A stretch of DNA of 64,000 bases. Source: Pseudomonas psychrophila HA-4. Lineage in GTDB: Bacteria > Pseudomonadota > Gammaproteobacteria > Pseudomonadales > Pseudomonadaceae. Position numbers and translations under genes: made by a program. A model generated the notes under the pieces. The model did no database searches and had not been told where the DNA came from. It was given only the letters and a program-made list of their open reading frames with translations. The DNA lies in assembly GCF_000282975.1 (NCBI RefSeq), contig NZ_ALJC01000128.1:1-64000 (forward strand), given 5' to 3'. Numbering within the stretch: position 1 is the first letter of the stretch; the number at the start of each line of letters is the position of its first letter. This document shows positions 45,113-53,719 of this stretch, piece by piece.

Positions 45113-47179
45113 TCACGCATCCGGCATGGCTTGGTACGGTGATTCTTTGTCCGTACGTTCTTTTTTACCCCAAGCAGCAACGCCGACTTTGAGCGCATAG
45201 AACAGGATGCTGAACACCACGAACAGGAACAGCACGGTCAGCCCCGCGTTGGTGTAGGCGTTGATGATCACGTGTTGCATTTGGTCGATGTTTTTAGCCG
45301 GGGCAATCACTTGGCCCGCATCCAGCGCCGTGCTGTATTTTTTGGCCAAGGCCAAGAAGCCTATCGCTGGGTTGGCATCGAACAACTTGATGAAACCTGC
45401 GGTGGTGGTGCAAATCAGCAACCAGACGGCTGGCAGCATGGTCACCCAAATGTAGCGTTGACGCTTCATTTTGATCAGCACAACGGTCGCCAGCATCAGC
45501 GCGATACCCGCCAGCATCTGGTTAGAGATACCGAACAGCGGCCACAAGGTGTTGATGCCGCCCAGTGGGTCGATCACGCCTTGGTACAGCAAGTAACCCC
45601 ACATCGCCACGCAGCCTGCGGTTGCGATCAGGTTGGCAGGCCACGACTCAGTGCGCTTGAGCGCAGGCACGAAGCTGCCCAGCAGGTCTTGCAGCATGAA
45701 GCGACCGGCACGGGTACCGGCGTCTACAGCGGTCAGAATGAACAGGGCTTCAAACAAAATGGCGAAGTGGTACCAGAACGCCATGGTGTTTTCGCCCGGC
45801 AGCACGTGGTGCAGGATCTGTGCGATACCCACCGCCAGCGTTGGTGCGCCGCCAGCACGGGCCAATACGGTGGTTTCACCGATGTCTTTAGCCAAGGCCG
45901 TCAGTTGGTCCGGGGTAATGGCAAAGCCCCAACTGGTGACGGTCTGCGCAACCGTCACCACGTCACCGCCGACGATTGCCGCCGGGCTGTTCATGGCGAA
46001 GTACACGCCTGGCTCGATCACCGACGCGGCAACCATTGCCATGATGGCCACGAAGGACTCCATCAGCATGCCGCCGTAGCCGATGTAACGGGCGTTAGCT
46101 TCGTTGTCCAACAGTTTAGGGGTGGTACCCGAGGAGATCAGTGCGTGGAAACCCGAGACCGCGCCGCAAGCAATGGTGATGAACAGGAAGGGGAACAGAC
46201 CGCCTTTCCAGACGGGCCCATTACCGTCGATAAACTGAGTCACAGCCGGCATTTTCAGCTCAGGCATGGTGATCAGAATGCCGATAGCCAGCGCAATGAT
46301 GGTGCCGATTTTCAGGAAAGTAGACAGGTAGTCACGCGGTGCCAGTACCAGCCACACCGGCAGTACTGCGGCCACAAAGCCGTAGCCGATCAGCATCCAG
46401 GTAATTTGCACACCGGTGAAGGTGAACACTGGCGCCCACTCAGGGCTCGCTGCAATTTGACCGCCCAGCCAGATCGAACCGAGCAATAGCAGTACACCGA
46501 TGACCGAGATTTCACCGATACGGCCCGGGCGGATGTAGCGCATGTAAACGCCCATGAACATCGCAATCGGGATGGTCGCCATCACCGTGAACATGCCCCA
46601 CGGGCTCTCGGCCAAGGCTTTGACCACGATCAGCGCCAGCACCGCGAGGATGATGATCATGATCAGGAAGCAGCCAAACAGCGCGATGGTGCCAGGCACC
46701 TTGCCCATTTCCTCGCGCACCATGTCGCCCAAAGAGCGACCGTTGCGACGTGTGGACAAGAACAAGACCATGAAGTCTTGAACCGCGCCCGCCAGTACCA
46801 CACCGGCAATAAGCCACAGTGTGCCGGGCAGGTAGCCCATTTGCGCAGCCAGGACTGGACCGACCAGAGGGCCAGCGCCAGCAATAGCGGCAAAGTGGTG
46901 TCCGAAAAGAATGTGTTTGTTGGTCGGAACGTAGTCCAGACCGTCGTTGTTGATTACCGCAGGGGTTGCCCGCCGCGGGTCCAGTTGCATCACATGGTTA
47001 GCGATAAACAGACTGTAATAACGATAAGCGACCAGATAGATAGCCACCGCAGCGACCACAATCCACAACGCGTTAATCGCCTCACCCCGGCGTAATGCCA
47101 CTACGCCAAGTGCGCAGGCTCCTACAATTGCCAGCAACAGCCACGGGAGGTGGCGTAGCAGGCTGTTTTTATTATTCAT
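45113..47179 (-). CDS. cstA: carbon starvation / pyruvate transporter CstA family
   Basis: The 688-residue inner-membrane protein has about 16 to 18 membrane segments and the family motif NNDGLDYVPTNKHILFGHHFAAIAGAGPLVGP near residue 75-105. FHALISSGTTPKLL and the conserved GTLWLIAGVVLAGAVQDF follow. E. coli CstA and BtsT import pyruvate and peptides under starvation. It forms a unit with ybdD. The sequence is closer to BtsT/CstA than to other carriers, but the substrate cannot be told apart here. Confidence 0.94.
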   Translation of the reverse strand: MNNKNSLLRHLPWLLLAIVGACALGVVALRRGEAINALWIVVAAVAIYLVAYRYYSLFIANHVMQLDPRRATPAVINNDGLDYVPTNKHILFGHHFAAIAGAGPLVGPVLAAQMGYLPGTLWLIAGVVLAGAVQDFMVLFLSTRRNGRSLGDMVREEMGKVPGTIALFGCFLIMIIILAVLALIVVKALAESPWGMFTVMATIPIAMFMGVYMRYIRPGRIGEISVIGVLLLLGSIWLGGQIAASPEWAPVFTFTGVQITWMLIGYGFVAAVLPVWLVLAPRDYLSTFLKIGTIIALAIGILITMPELKMPAVTQFIDGNGPVWKGGLFPFLFITIACGAVSGFHALISSGTTPKLLDNEANARYIGYGGMLMESFVAIMAMVAASVIEPGVYFAMNSPAAIVGGDVVTVAQTVTSWGFAITPDQLTALAKDIGETTVLARAGGAPTLAVGIAQILHHVLPGENTMAFWYHFAILFEALFILTAVDAGTRAGRFMLQDLLGSFVPALKRTESWPANLIATAGCVAMWGYLLYQGVIDPLGGINTLWPLFGISNQMLAGIALMLATVVLIKMKRQRYIWVTMLPAVWLLICTTTAGFIKLFDANPAIGFLALAKKYSTALDAGQVIAPAKNIDQMQHVIINAYTNAGLTVLFLFVVFSILFYALKVGVAAWGKKERTDKESPYQAMPDA

Positions 47180-47396
47180 TTTTATATTCCGGCCAGTTGG
47201 ACAAGAAGGACAGCTAGCGGAGTTTAGCGCTCTTGGCCCTAAAGACCAGCCCCTTACCTTGGTCTAGAGCCTTCTTTTGCGGATTTGTGCTGGGCGGTCT
47301 TGCACATTTGCACCCCGCCAAGGCCGCTGACTTCTGCGCAACTGCCAGGGTGATCGACGTCCTGGCAGCGCACATCTTTCTTACAGATATACAGCG

Positions 47397-48764
47397 CTAT
47401 TCAAACAGCGCATCCAGTGCCTGCTCCAAACGGGTCACACCGATCACTTTAAGACCCGGAGGGGACTCTTTGGGCGCGTTGCCCTTAGGCACGATGGCGC
47501 GTTTGAAGCCATGTTTAGCGGCTTCTTTCAAGCGTTCCTGACCGCTGGGCACCGGGCGAACTTCGCCCGACAAGCCCACTTCACCAAACACCAGCAGGTC
47601 GTGGGGCAGCGGACGGTTGCGCAAGCTGGACATGACAGCAGCCATCAGGGCGAGGTCGGAGGCGGTTTCCAGCACTTTGACCCCGCCCACCACGTTGAGG
47701 AACACGTCCTGGTCGTGGGTCGGAATGCCGCCATGGCGATGCAAGACCGCCAGCAACATGGCCAATCGGTTTTGGTCTAGGCCTAAGGTCACGCGGCGCG
47801 GGTTGGACATATGGCTATCGTCAACCAGCGCTTGCACCTCGACGAGCATGGGCCGTGTGCCTTCCCACGTGGCCATGACCACGCTGCCCGGGACTTCTTC
47901 TTGTGCACGGGTAAGGAAAATCGCGGAAGGGTTGGAGACTTCTTTCAGGCCTTTGTCGGTCATGCCGAACACGCCCAATTCGTTGACGGCGCCAAAGCGG
48001 TTTTTGACTGCGCGCAGCAAGCGTAAACGTCCGTCGGACTCGCCCTCGAAATACAGCACGGTGTCGACCATGTGTTCCAACACACGCGGCCCGGCGAGTG
48101 CGCCCTCTTTGGTGACGTGCCCGACCAGAAAGATCGCCGTGCCGCTCGACTTGGCGTAGCGCACCAGCAATGCCGCGCTTTCGCGGACTTGCGAGACGCC
48201 GCCCGGGGCCGATTGCAGTTGTTCGGTGAAGATGGTCTGGATCGAGTCGATCACCATGACTTTGGGCTTTTCGAGCTTGGCGGTGGCGATGATGTTTTCG
48301 ATGCAGGTTTCGGTCATGACCTTGAGCTGGTCTTGCGGCAAGCCCAAACGCCGGGCACGCATGGCCACTTGCTGTTGGGATTCTTCGCCGGTGACGTACA
48401 GCGCGGGCATGCGCGTGGCCATCTGACACAAGGTTTGCAGCAGGATGGTGGATTTGCCGATGCCGGGGTCGCCGCCGATCAGCACCACGGAACCGTCGAC
48501 CAGACCGCCGCCGAGTACCCGGTCCAGTTCACCGGAGGCGGTGGAGAAGCGCGGGATTTCTTCGATGCTGACTTCGGCCAAGGTTTTGATCTGAGCCTGT
48601 TGCCCGGTCCAGCCGGTGCGGCCACTGGGTGGCGCGGCTGAGCCACTTTCAACAATGGTTTCGACCAAGGTGTTCCAGACGCCGCATTCTGCGCACTGCC
48701 CGGCCCACTTGGGAAAAGTTGCACCGCACTCGGTGCAGCCGAATATGCGCTTAGGCTTGGCCAT
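47397..48764 (-). CDS. radA: DNA repair protein RadA
   Basis: RadA/Sms is a RecA-like helicase that helps branch migration in recombination. The 455-residue product has a zinc finger (CTECGATFPKWAGQCAECG, about 9-30), Walker A GGDPGIGKST, the diagnostic KNRFG motif (AVKNRFGAVNELG) and a Lon-like C-terminal domain (about 300-455). In PAO1 PA4607 and mapZ (PA4608) lie between cstA and radA; here only 217 bases lie between them. Confidence 0.97.
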   Translation of the reverse strand: MAKPKRIFGCTECGATFPKWAGQCAECGVWNTLVETIVESGSAAPPSGRTGWTGQQAQIKTLAEVSIEEIPRFSTASGELDRVLGGGLVDGSVVLIGGDPGIGKSTILLQTLCQMATRMPALYVTGEESQQQVAMRARRLGLPQDQLKVMTETCIENIIATAKLEKPKVMVIDSIQTIFTEQLQSAPGGVSQVRESAALLVRYAKSSGTAIFLVGHVTKEGALAGPRVLEHMVDTVLYFEGESDGRLRLLRAVKNRFGAVNELGVFGMTDKGLKEVSNPSAIFLTRAQEEVPGSVVMATWEGTRPMLVEVQALVDDSHMSNPRRVTLGLDQNRLAMLLAVLHRHGGIPTHDQDVFLNVVGGVKVLETASDLALMAAVMSSLRNRPLPHDLLVFGEVGLSGEVRPVPSGQERLKEAAKHGFKRAIVPKGNAPKESPPGLKVIGVTRLEQALDALFE

Positions 48765-48809
48765 CTGAACTCCACGGAAAAACCGCGATGATAGCCCACA
48801 AGGCAGCGG

Positions 48810-49340
48810 TCAGTGCGACACAGGCATGCGGATTTCGCCCTTGGCCAGCCGAGCGGCGCTATTGCCCTGTGCGTCTTCGGCGTTCAGGTCTGCACCCTTG
48901 CTGGATAAGTCCTTCAATATCTCGACCCGTTTGAAGAGCCCTGCGTACATGGCTGCCGTCTGTCCGGCACCGTTACGTTGATCGGGGTTGCAGTCGGTGG
49001 CCATTAAGCGCCGCGCGATTTTAAGCTCGCCCTTGAAAATAGCGCCCATGAGGGCCGTGTTGCCGCGCAGATCTTGCACACAGGCATTGGCGCCAGCGTT
49101 GAGTAAGTGCTCGACCGCCTCGCCCTGACCGTTATAGGCCGCGAGAATCAATGCCGTGTAGCCTTTGCTGTCTTGGACGTCGAGGGTGTATTGCGACTCG
49201 ATAAAGGTATCGAGCATGGCTACGTCGCCACGGCGGGCGGCGTCGAAGTAATAATTCTGGAGTTGGGTTTGGGTGTCAGGCTGATCAGCGTGCGCGATGG
49301 CGCTGATCAGCAACAACGTCAGGGAAAGAAAAATACGCAT
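48810..49340 (-). CDS. ankB: periplasmic ankyrin-repeat protein AnkB
   Basis: The 176-residue product has a signal peptide (MRIFLSLTLLLISAIAHAD, cut near 19) and about four ankyrin repeats (KGYTALILAAYNGQGEAVEHLLNAGAN, RGNTALMGAIFKGELKIARRL). In P. aeruginosa AnkB, coded next to KatB, is needed for full activity of the periplasmic catalase. It follows katB on the same strand with a 74-base gap holding a hairpin. Confidence 0.92.
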   Translation of the reverse strand: MRIFLSLTLLLISAIAHADQPDTQTQLQNYYFDAARRGDVAMLDTFIESQYTLDVQDSKGYTALILAAYNGQGEAVEHLLNAGANACVQDLRGNTALMGAIFKGELKIARRLMATDCNPDQRNGAGQTAAMYAGLFKRVEILKDLSSKGADLNAEDAQGNSAARLAKGEIRMPVSH

Positions 49341-49369
49341 ATGTGCAATGCCTACTGTAAGAGCGAGCG

Positions 49370-49408
49370 GGCCTCGCGATCTTTTGATCGTGAAAAAATC
49401 GCGAGGCC
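49370..49408. repeat. degenerate REP hairpin between katB and ankB
   Basis: GGCCTCGCGAT (49370-49380) and ATCGCGAGGCC (49398-49408) form a perfect 11-bp stem. The upstream context TGTAAGAGCGAGC shows it derives from the TGTAGGAGCGAGC family. It could lower ankB transcript levels or protect katB mRNA. Confidence 0.78.
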
Positions 49409-49414
49409 TTGGGG

Positions 49415-50956
49415 TTAATCCGCCAACTTGGCAGCCAGCGCCTTGACCCGTGCCAAATCACCTTTGGCTACTTTGGTCACGCCGGTGCCGTATTCCGGGT
49501 CGGCCTTGTAGAGGAACGACAGGATGATGTGCTTGCTTTCATCATCGGTGGTCGCCAGCGAGCCGCCGAAGTTTTCAATCAGGTCCTGACGCTCTTTCTT
49601 GCTGTATGAACGGTAAAGATCGCCCGCCTGTTTAAAGTTCTGCTCACGCTGAATCTTCGCCTGCTGGGTGGTGCCCGACAGGGGCATTTCGCTGTAGCGC
49701 GCAGCTTGCGGCTCTTCACGCGGGTTCAAACGGCTTGGCTGGTAGTTCACACCGGTGGTGGTGTGCCCCAGGTTCATCGCACCGTCCTGGTTGCCATTGC
49801 TGACCTTCACCCGAGGGGCGTTGATTGGCAATTTAAGGGCATTGGCACCCAAACGGTACATCTGCGTGTCGGCGTACGAGAACACTCGCCCTTGCAGCAA
49901 GCGGTCTTCGGAGGGCTCAATGCCCGGCACCAGGTTGGCCGGGGCCATGGCGACTTGTTCGGTTTCTTGGAAGACGTTGGCCGGGTTGCGGTCCAGCACC
50001 ATCTGCCCCACTTTACGCTCTGGCACGTTTGGCCAAATTTTGGTTGCGTCCAGCGGATCAAAGTCGAATGACTTCAGGTCCTCAGGCTTAAGCACTTGCA
50101 CGTACAAATCCCACTTGGGGAAGTCGCCCTTGTTGATGTGCGTCACCAAGTCATGAGTCATGTGGCTGTAGTCACGGCCTTGGACTTGGGTCACTTCTTT
50201 AGGGTCAAGGTTGCGAATGCCTTGAAGGCTCTTCCAGTGGAACTTCACATAGCGTACTTCACCTTTGGCATTTACCAGTTTGTAGGCGTGTACACCATTG
50301 CCGTCCATTTCGCGGTAGCTGGCCGGAGTGCCCGAATCGGAGTAAAGCTCGGTCAGGGTACGGGTGGCTTCTGGAACATGGGAGAAGAAATCAAAGCGGC
50401 GCGAGTCATCATCAAGGTTGGTACGCGGATCAGGTTTGAACGCGTGAACCATGTCCGGGAACTTGATGGCATCTCGAATAAAGAACGTCGGGAAGTTGTT
50501 GCCTACCAAGTCCCAGTTACCTTCAGAGGTATAGAACTTAGTGGCAAAACCGCGCGGATCGCGCAGTGTTTCTGGCGAGTGGGTGCCATGGACTACGGCC
50601 GAGAAACGCACAAATACCGGTGTGGTTTCACCGGCGGCAAATACGCGGGCTTTGGTCAGGTCACTCAGGTCGTTGGTGACGGTGAAGGTACCGTGTGCAC
50701 CCGTGCCACGGGCATGCACCACGCGCTCAGGAATGCGTTCACGGTCAAAACGCTGAAGTTTTTGCAGCAACTGCACGTCTTGCAACAACACCGGGCCATT
50801 TGCCCCTGCCGTTTGGGAGTTTTGGTTGTCGCCGACAGCAGCGCCGTTATCACGGGTCAAGGTTGCTGCGTGCACAGACACCGATAGCAAGCTGATACTC
50901 AGCGCGCAAAACAGGCGGCGCGGGGCACGGGCTCTAAGGGAGAAGGGGCTGGTCAT
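49415..50956 (-). CDS. katB: periplasmic catalase KatB
   Basis: The 513-residue monofunctional haem catalase has a signal peptide (about 1-30, ending VSVHA). The active site is complete: VVHARGTGAHGTF (distal His), GNWDLVGNNFPTFFIRD (Asn) and RVFSYADTQMYRLG (proximal Tyr). RAFFVRF-type segment PVFVRFSAVVH and small-subunit length fit clade III. AGAGGA precedes the ATG. PAO1 KatB is induced by hydrogen peroxide through OxyR; no OxyR site was identified by eye here. ankB follows. Confidence 0.95.
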   Translation of the reverse strand: MTSPFSLRARAPRRLFCALSISLLSVSVHAATLTRDNGAAVGDNQNSQTAGANGPVLLQDVQLLQKLQRFDRERIPERVVHARGTGAHGTFTVTNDLSDLTKARVFAAGETTPVFVRFSAVVHGTHSPETLRDPRGFATKFYTSEGNWDLVGNNFPTFFIRDAIKFPDMVHAFKPDPRTNLDDDSRRFDFFSHVPEATRTLTELYSDSGTPASYREMDGNGVHAYKLVNAKGEVRYVKFHWKSLQGIRNLDPKEVTQVQGRDYSHMTHDLVTHINKGDFPKWDLYVQVLKPEDLKSFDFDPLDATKIWPNVPERKVGQMVLDRNPANVFQETEQVAMAPANLVPGIEPSEDRLLQGRVFSYADTQMYRLGANALKLPINAPRVKVSNGNQDGAMNLGHTTTGVNYQPSRLNPREEPQAARYSEMPLSGTTQQAKIQREQNFKQAGDLYRSYSKKERQDLIENFGGSLATTDDESKHIILSFLYKADPEYGTGVTKVAKGDLARVKALAAKLAD

Positions 50957-51227
50957 TTACATGTCCTCTGGTTTTTTGGTCGGCATATCAATGCGTTGCA
51001 CCAAGGCTAGAGGGCACACATGGGGTTCTCTAAATTGAAAGGGCTGAACGGGTCGATTAACAAAAAAGGCTGGTAGTGAGGGGGCAAGACGCGTTATACG
51101 CGGGCACGTTTAAACTTCTACGGCCTGCACAGGTCAACCACTGAGTTTGTAAATAGCTTGGCAGGCGAGATTTGCATGGCTGATTTACACTGCACCTACC
51201 AACCTCATCTGTAACAAGGAATAACCA

Positions 51228-51641
51228 ATGAGCGTGATAAGTGAGTTCAAGGCCTTCGCGGTCAAAGGGAACGTGGTCGATATGGCCGTCGGTATCATCA
51301 TCGGCGCGGCGTTCGGCAAGATCGTTTCATCCTTCGTCGGAGATGTGGTCATGCCACCACTGGGTCTATTGATCGGAGGTGTGGACTTCAGCGATCTGGC
51401 CGTTACGCTCAAAGCAGCGGCCGATGGGGCTCCGGCGGTCGTATTGGCGTACGGCAAGTTCATTCAGACAGTGATTGACTTCCTGATTGTGGCGTTTGCC
51501 ATTTTTATGGGTGTTAAAGCAATCAACCGCCTGAAACGCGAAGAAGCGGTTGCGCCCAGCGCTCCGCCACTGCCATCAAAAGAAGAAGAACTGCTGGGTG
51601 AGATTCGTGATCTCCTTAAAGCACAACATAACCAGCCCTAA
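51228..51641 (+). CDS. mscL: large-conductance mechanosensitive channel MscL
   Basis: The 137-residue product (MSVISEFKAFAVKGNVVDMA, VGIIIGAAFGKIVSSFVGDVVMPPLGLLIGG) has two membrane segments (about 16-45 and 75-98). A C-terminal bundle ends EEELLGEIRDLLK. It forms a pentamer that opens on osmotic downshock. AAGGA lies 8 bases before the ATG. A terminator follows. Confidence 0.97.
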   Translation: MSVISEFKAFAVKGNVVDMAVGIIIGAAFGKIVSSFVGDVVMPPLGLLIGGVDFSDLAVTLKAAADGAPAVVLAYGKFIQTVIDFLIVAFAIFMGVKAINRLKREEAVAPSAPPLPSKEEELLGEIRDLLKAQHNQP

Positions 51642-51652
51642 GGCTTAAGTTA

Positions 51653-51682
51653 AAACAACGGCGCCTTAGGGCGCCGTTGTTT
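51653..51682. terminator. terminator between mscL and fpr
   Basis: AAACAACGGCGCC, loop TTAG-like centre and GGCGCCGTTGTTT form a 13-bp stem between two convergent genes. T and A flanks allow it to end transcription from both sides. Confidence 0.9.
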
Positions 51683-51703
51683 ATTGAACACTATATTTAA
51701 CAA

Positions 51704-52480
51704 CTACCAATAGTTCTCTACGGCTACTTGACCGGGCCGACGAGTCAAACTCAGCTGAAGATTTCTCTCCTTCAGCAACTTACGCGTGTCATCAATCATT
51801 TGCGGGTTACCACACAGCATAACGCGCGAGTATTCCGGTATTAGCTCAACTCCTGCCACACGCTCAAGTTCTCCGTTCTCAATCAGTGTGGTAATGCGCC
51901 CGTTGAGCGCTCCGGGAATAACTTCACGCGTGACAATCGGAATATATATAAGTTTATGTGCGTACTCCGCCAGGTAATCGCGCTGACTCAGCCCAGCAAT
52001 TAAATCTTGATAGGCCAACTCTTGCGCTTCCCGGGCACTATAAACCAGGACAATACGCTCAAACTTTTCCCACACCTCAAAGTCTTGCAAGATAGAGACG
52101 AACGGTGCGATTCCGGTTCCCGTTGCTAACAGCCACAGATCGCGACCATCGATAAAACGATCAAGGGTCAAATATCCAAACGCCTGACGCTCAACCATCA
52201 AGGTGTCACCGACCTCCAAGCGGCTCAATTCACTGGTGAATTCTCCTCCCGGAACCACAATTGAGAAAAACTCCAAAAAGTCGTCATGGGGCGATGACAC
52301 CATGGAGTACGCACGCCATACCGTGCTGCCATCGGCCTTGGTCACGCCGAGCCTAGCGAATTGCCCCGCACGAAAGCGAAACCCTTGATCACGCGTGGTC
52401 CGCAAGGAAAAAAGACTGGGGGTGAGTGGCTGGACACTGAGCAGTGTTTGGCGGGTGAATTTTTCTGCGCTGGCAGTCAT
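51704..52480 (-). CDS. fpr: ferredoxin/flavodoxin-NADP+ reductase
   Basis: Fpr moves electrons between NADPH and ferredoxin, flavodoxin or bacterioferritin-associated ferredoxin. The 258-residue product from MTASAEKFTRQTLLSV has the FAD motif WRAYSMVSSPHDD and the NADP region LATGTGIAPFVSIL. The C-terminal TRRPGQVAVENYW is typical of the Pseudomonas type. In P. putida fpr is next to the LysR regulator finR; here a LuxR-type gene takes that place. Confidence 0.95.
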   Translation of the reverse strand: MTASAEKFTRQTLLSVQPLTPSLFSLRTTRDQGFRFRAGQFARLGVTKADGSTVWRAYSMVSSPHDDFLEFFSIVVPGGEFTSELSRLEVGDTLMVERQAFGYLTLDRFIDGRDLWLLATGTGIAPFVSILQDFEVWEKFERIVLVYSAREAQELAYQDLIAGLSQRDYLAEYAHKLIYIPIVTREVIPGALNGRITTLIENGELERVAGVELIPEYSRVMLCGNPQMIDDTRKLLKERNLQLSLTRRPGQVAVENYW

Positions 52481-52838
52481 GGTGCGCTCCAGAAGGGTAA
52501 TGGGCCTAGTGTCGCGCAAACAGGCCGTCAGGAACACCGACGGATTGTGATGGCATTGTTTTCTTCAACCATTAATACACTCCACAAATAAACAACTACA
52601 CCTCTAAAACCACAGCACGTTCAATAAACATTAAACCAACCCTAAACACACTCAGTAATTCTGACGTCAAAAAATAAAACACCCACACATCACTACAACC
52701 TGTATAGATTCTGCGCAACGCACAACTATAGAGCAATTACTCTTATATATTAAAAATACTGAAACTTCCTACACGCATCCACTTATTCAACTAACCTGAA
52801 ATTTCATATTGGATCCACCTGCGGGACACCTGCATATC
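52481..52838. other. AT-rich divergent region between fpr and luxR-type gene
   Basis: The 358 bases are much richer in A and T than the flanks, especially 52560-52830. They hold both promoters, but no clear -35/-10 pair. I found no convincing lux box dyad and no SoxR or FinR site. There is a short repeat of CACCTGC near 52815-52833. Confidence 0.5.
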
Positions 52839-53552
52839 ATGGGCACAGCACATCCTTTTTATACAAAACAAACACTTACCCATAAAGTCGAATTAAATTT
52901 ATTTGCTCACACCCTCAATCGAATAGAATTCTTCGGCTTTGAGCAATTTTTATTTCGAATGATACTTCCTTACGGAAATACTCATATGGATAGTTCCTTC
53001 TTAACAAACTATCCAAGGGAGTTTATAAATACGTTTGAATCGAGTAGTCTCGCTCATGAAAACCCTATAGAGAATCACTGTAGGACGTCTATTAATCCCC
53101 TTATTTGGGATCAAACGCTGTTCAGTGAAACGCCCAGTCTTTGGGAATCTTCGCAACTGCATGGTTTGAACTATGGCTGGTCATTCTCGATCCACGACTG
53201 TAAAGGTGTGGTGAGTATCCTCAGCATGACACGGCGCAGCTCGCCTATTACGCCACAGGAGTCCAATGACAATGTCGCTCACTTGCTGTGGCTATGCCAT
53301 GAATTACACAGCGCTTTGCACGACACTGCTCAGGTCTACGTGAAGGCAAGCGAGACCATCGGCCGCTTATCGCTACGCGAATCCGAGGCTCTTAAATGGA
53401 CAGCCAAGGGTAAAACCGCTTCGGACATTGCCATGATCCTGAGCCTGACGACCCGCACGGTGAATTTTCACATCAGCAGTGCGATCCGCAAAATGGGCGC
53501 CAGCAATAAAACGTCTGCGGTCGTCATTGCAGCTAAATCCGGGCTTCTCTAA
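52839..53552 (+). CDS. LuxR-family solo regulator, altered autoinducer pocket
   Basis: From ATG 52839 the product has 237 residues (a TTG at 52809 would add 10). The N-terminal autoinducer-binding domain (about 20-160) keeps TNYP and LIWD, the Trp in the latter. Aligned by eye to LasR, W60 becomes F, Y64 becomes F, Y69 becomes L and D73 becomes N. The C-terminal GerE domain is intact (LSLRESEALKWTAKGKTASD, TVNFHISSAIRKMGA). No luxI homologue is in the window. It is divergent from fpr. It probably senses something other than a standard acyl-homoserine lactone, or has lost tight binding. Confidence 0.85.
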   Translation: MGTAHPFYTKQTLTHKVELNLFAHTLNRIEFFGFEQFLFRMILPYGNTHMDSSFLTNYPREFINTFESSSLAHENPIENHCRTSINPLIWDQTLFSETPSLWESSQLHGLNYGWSFSIHDCKGVVSILSMTRRSSPITPQESNDNVAHLLWLCHELHSALHDTAQVYVKASETIGRLSLRESEALKWTAKGKTASDIAMILSLTTRTVNFHISSAIRKMGASNKTSAVVIAAKSGLL

Positions 53553-53719
53553 TCAGGCCATGAACCCTGTCAGCTTTGTGTAGCGCACAAAACCGTCGGG
53601 CAAAATCTGGTAAATAAACGTAAAATCGCGGTCACTTGAAATCACCACGGACGCCATTGCTGCCTGGACGACCCTAGCCGTCAATTCCAGCATCTGTAGA
53701 GTCCCAAGAGTTTGTATAA

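Noticed and set aside
45272..46489. 405-codon frame antisense to cstA
   Set aside because: A shadow of a GC-biased membrane gene; rich in Gln, His and Arg, with no known domain.
47233..47541. 102-codon frame between cstA and radA
   Set aside because: It overlaps the end of radA on the other strand and has no start signal or family.
52540..52838. Search for a lux box upstream of fpr or the LuxR gene
   Set aside because: No dyad of about 20 bases like the known lux or las boxes was found; only short direct repeats of CACCTGC.
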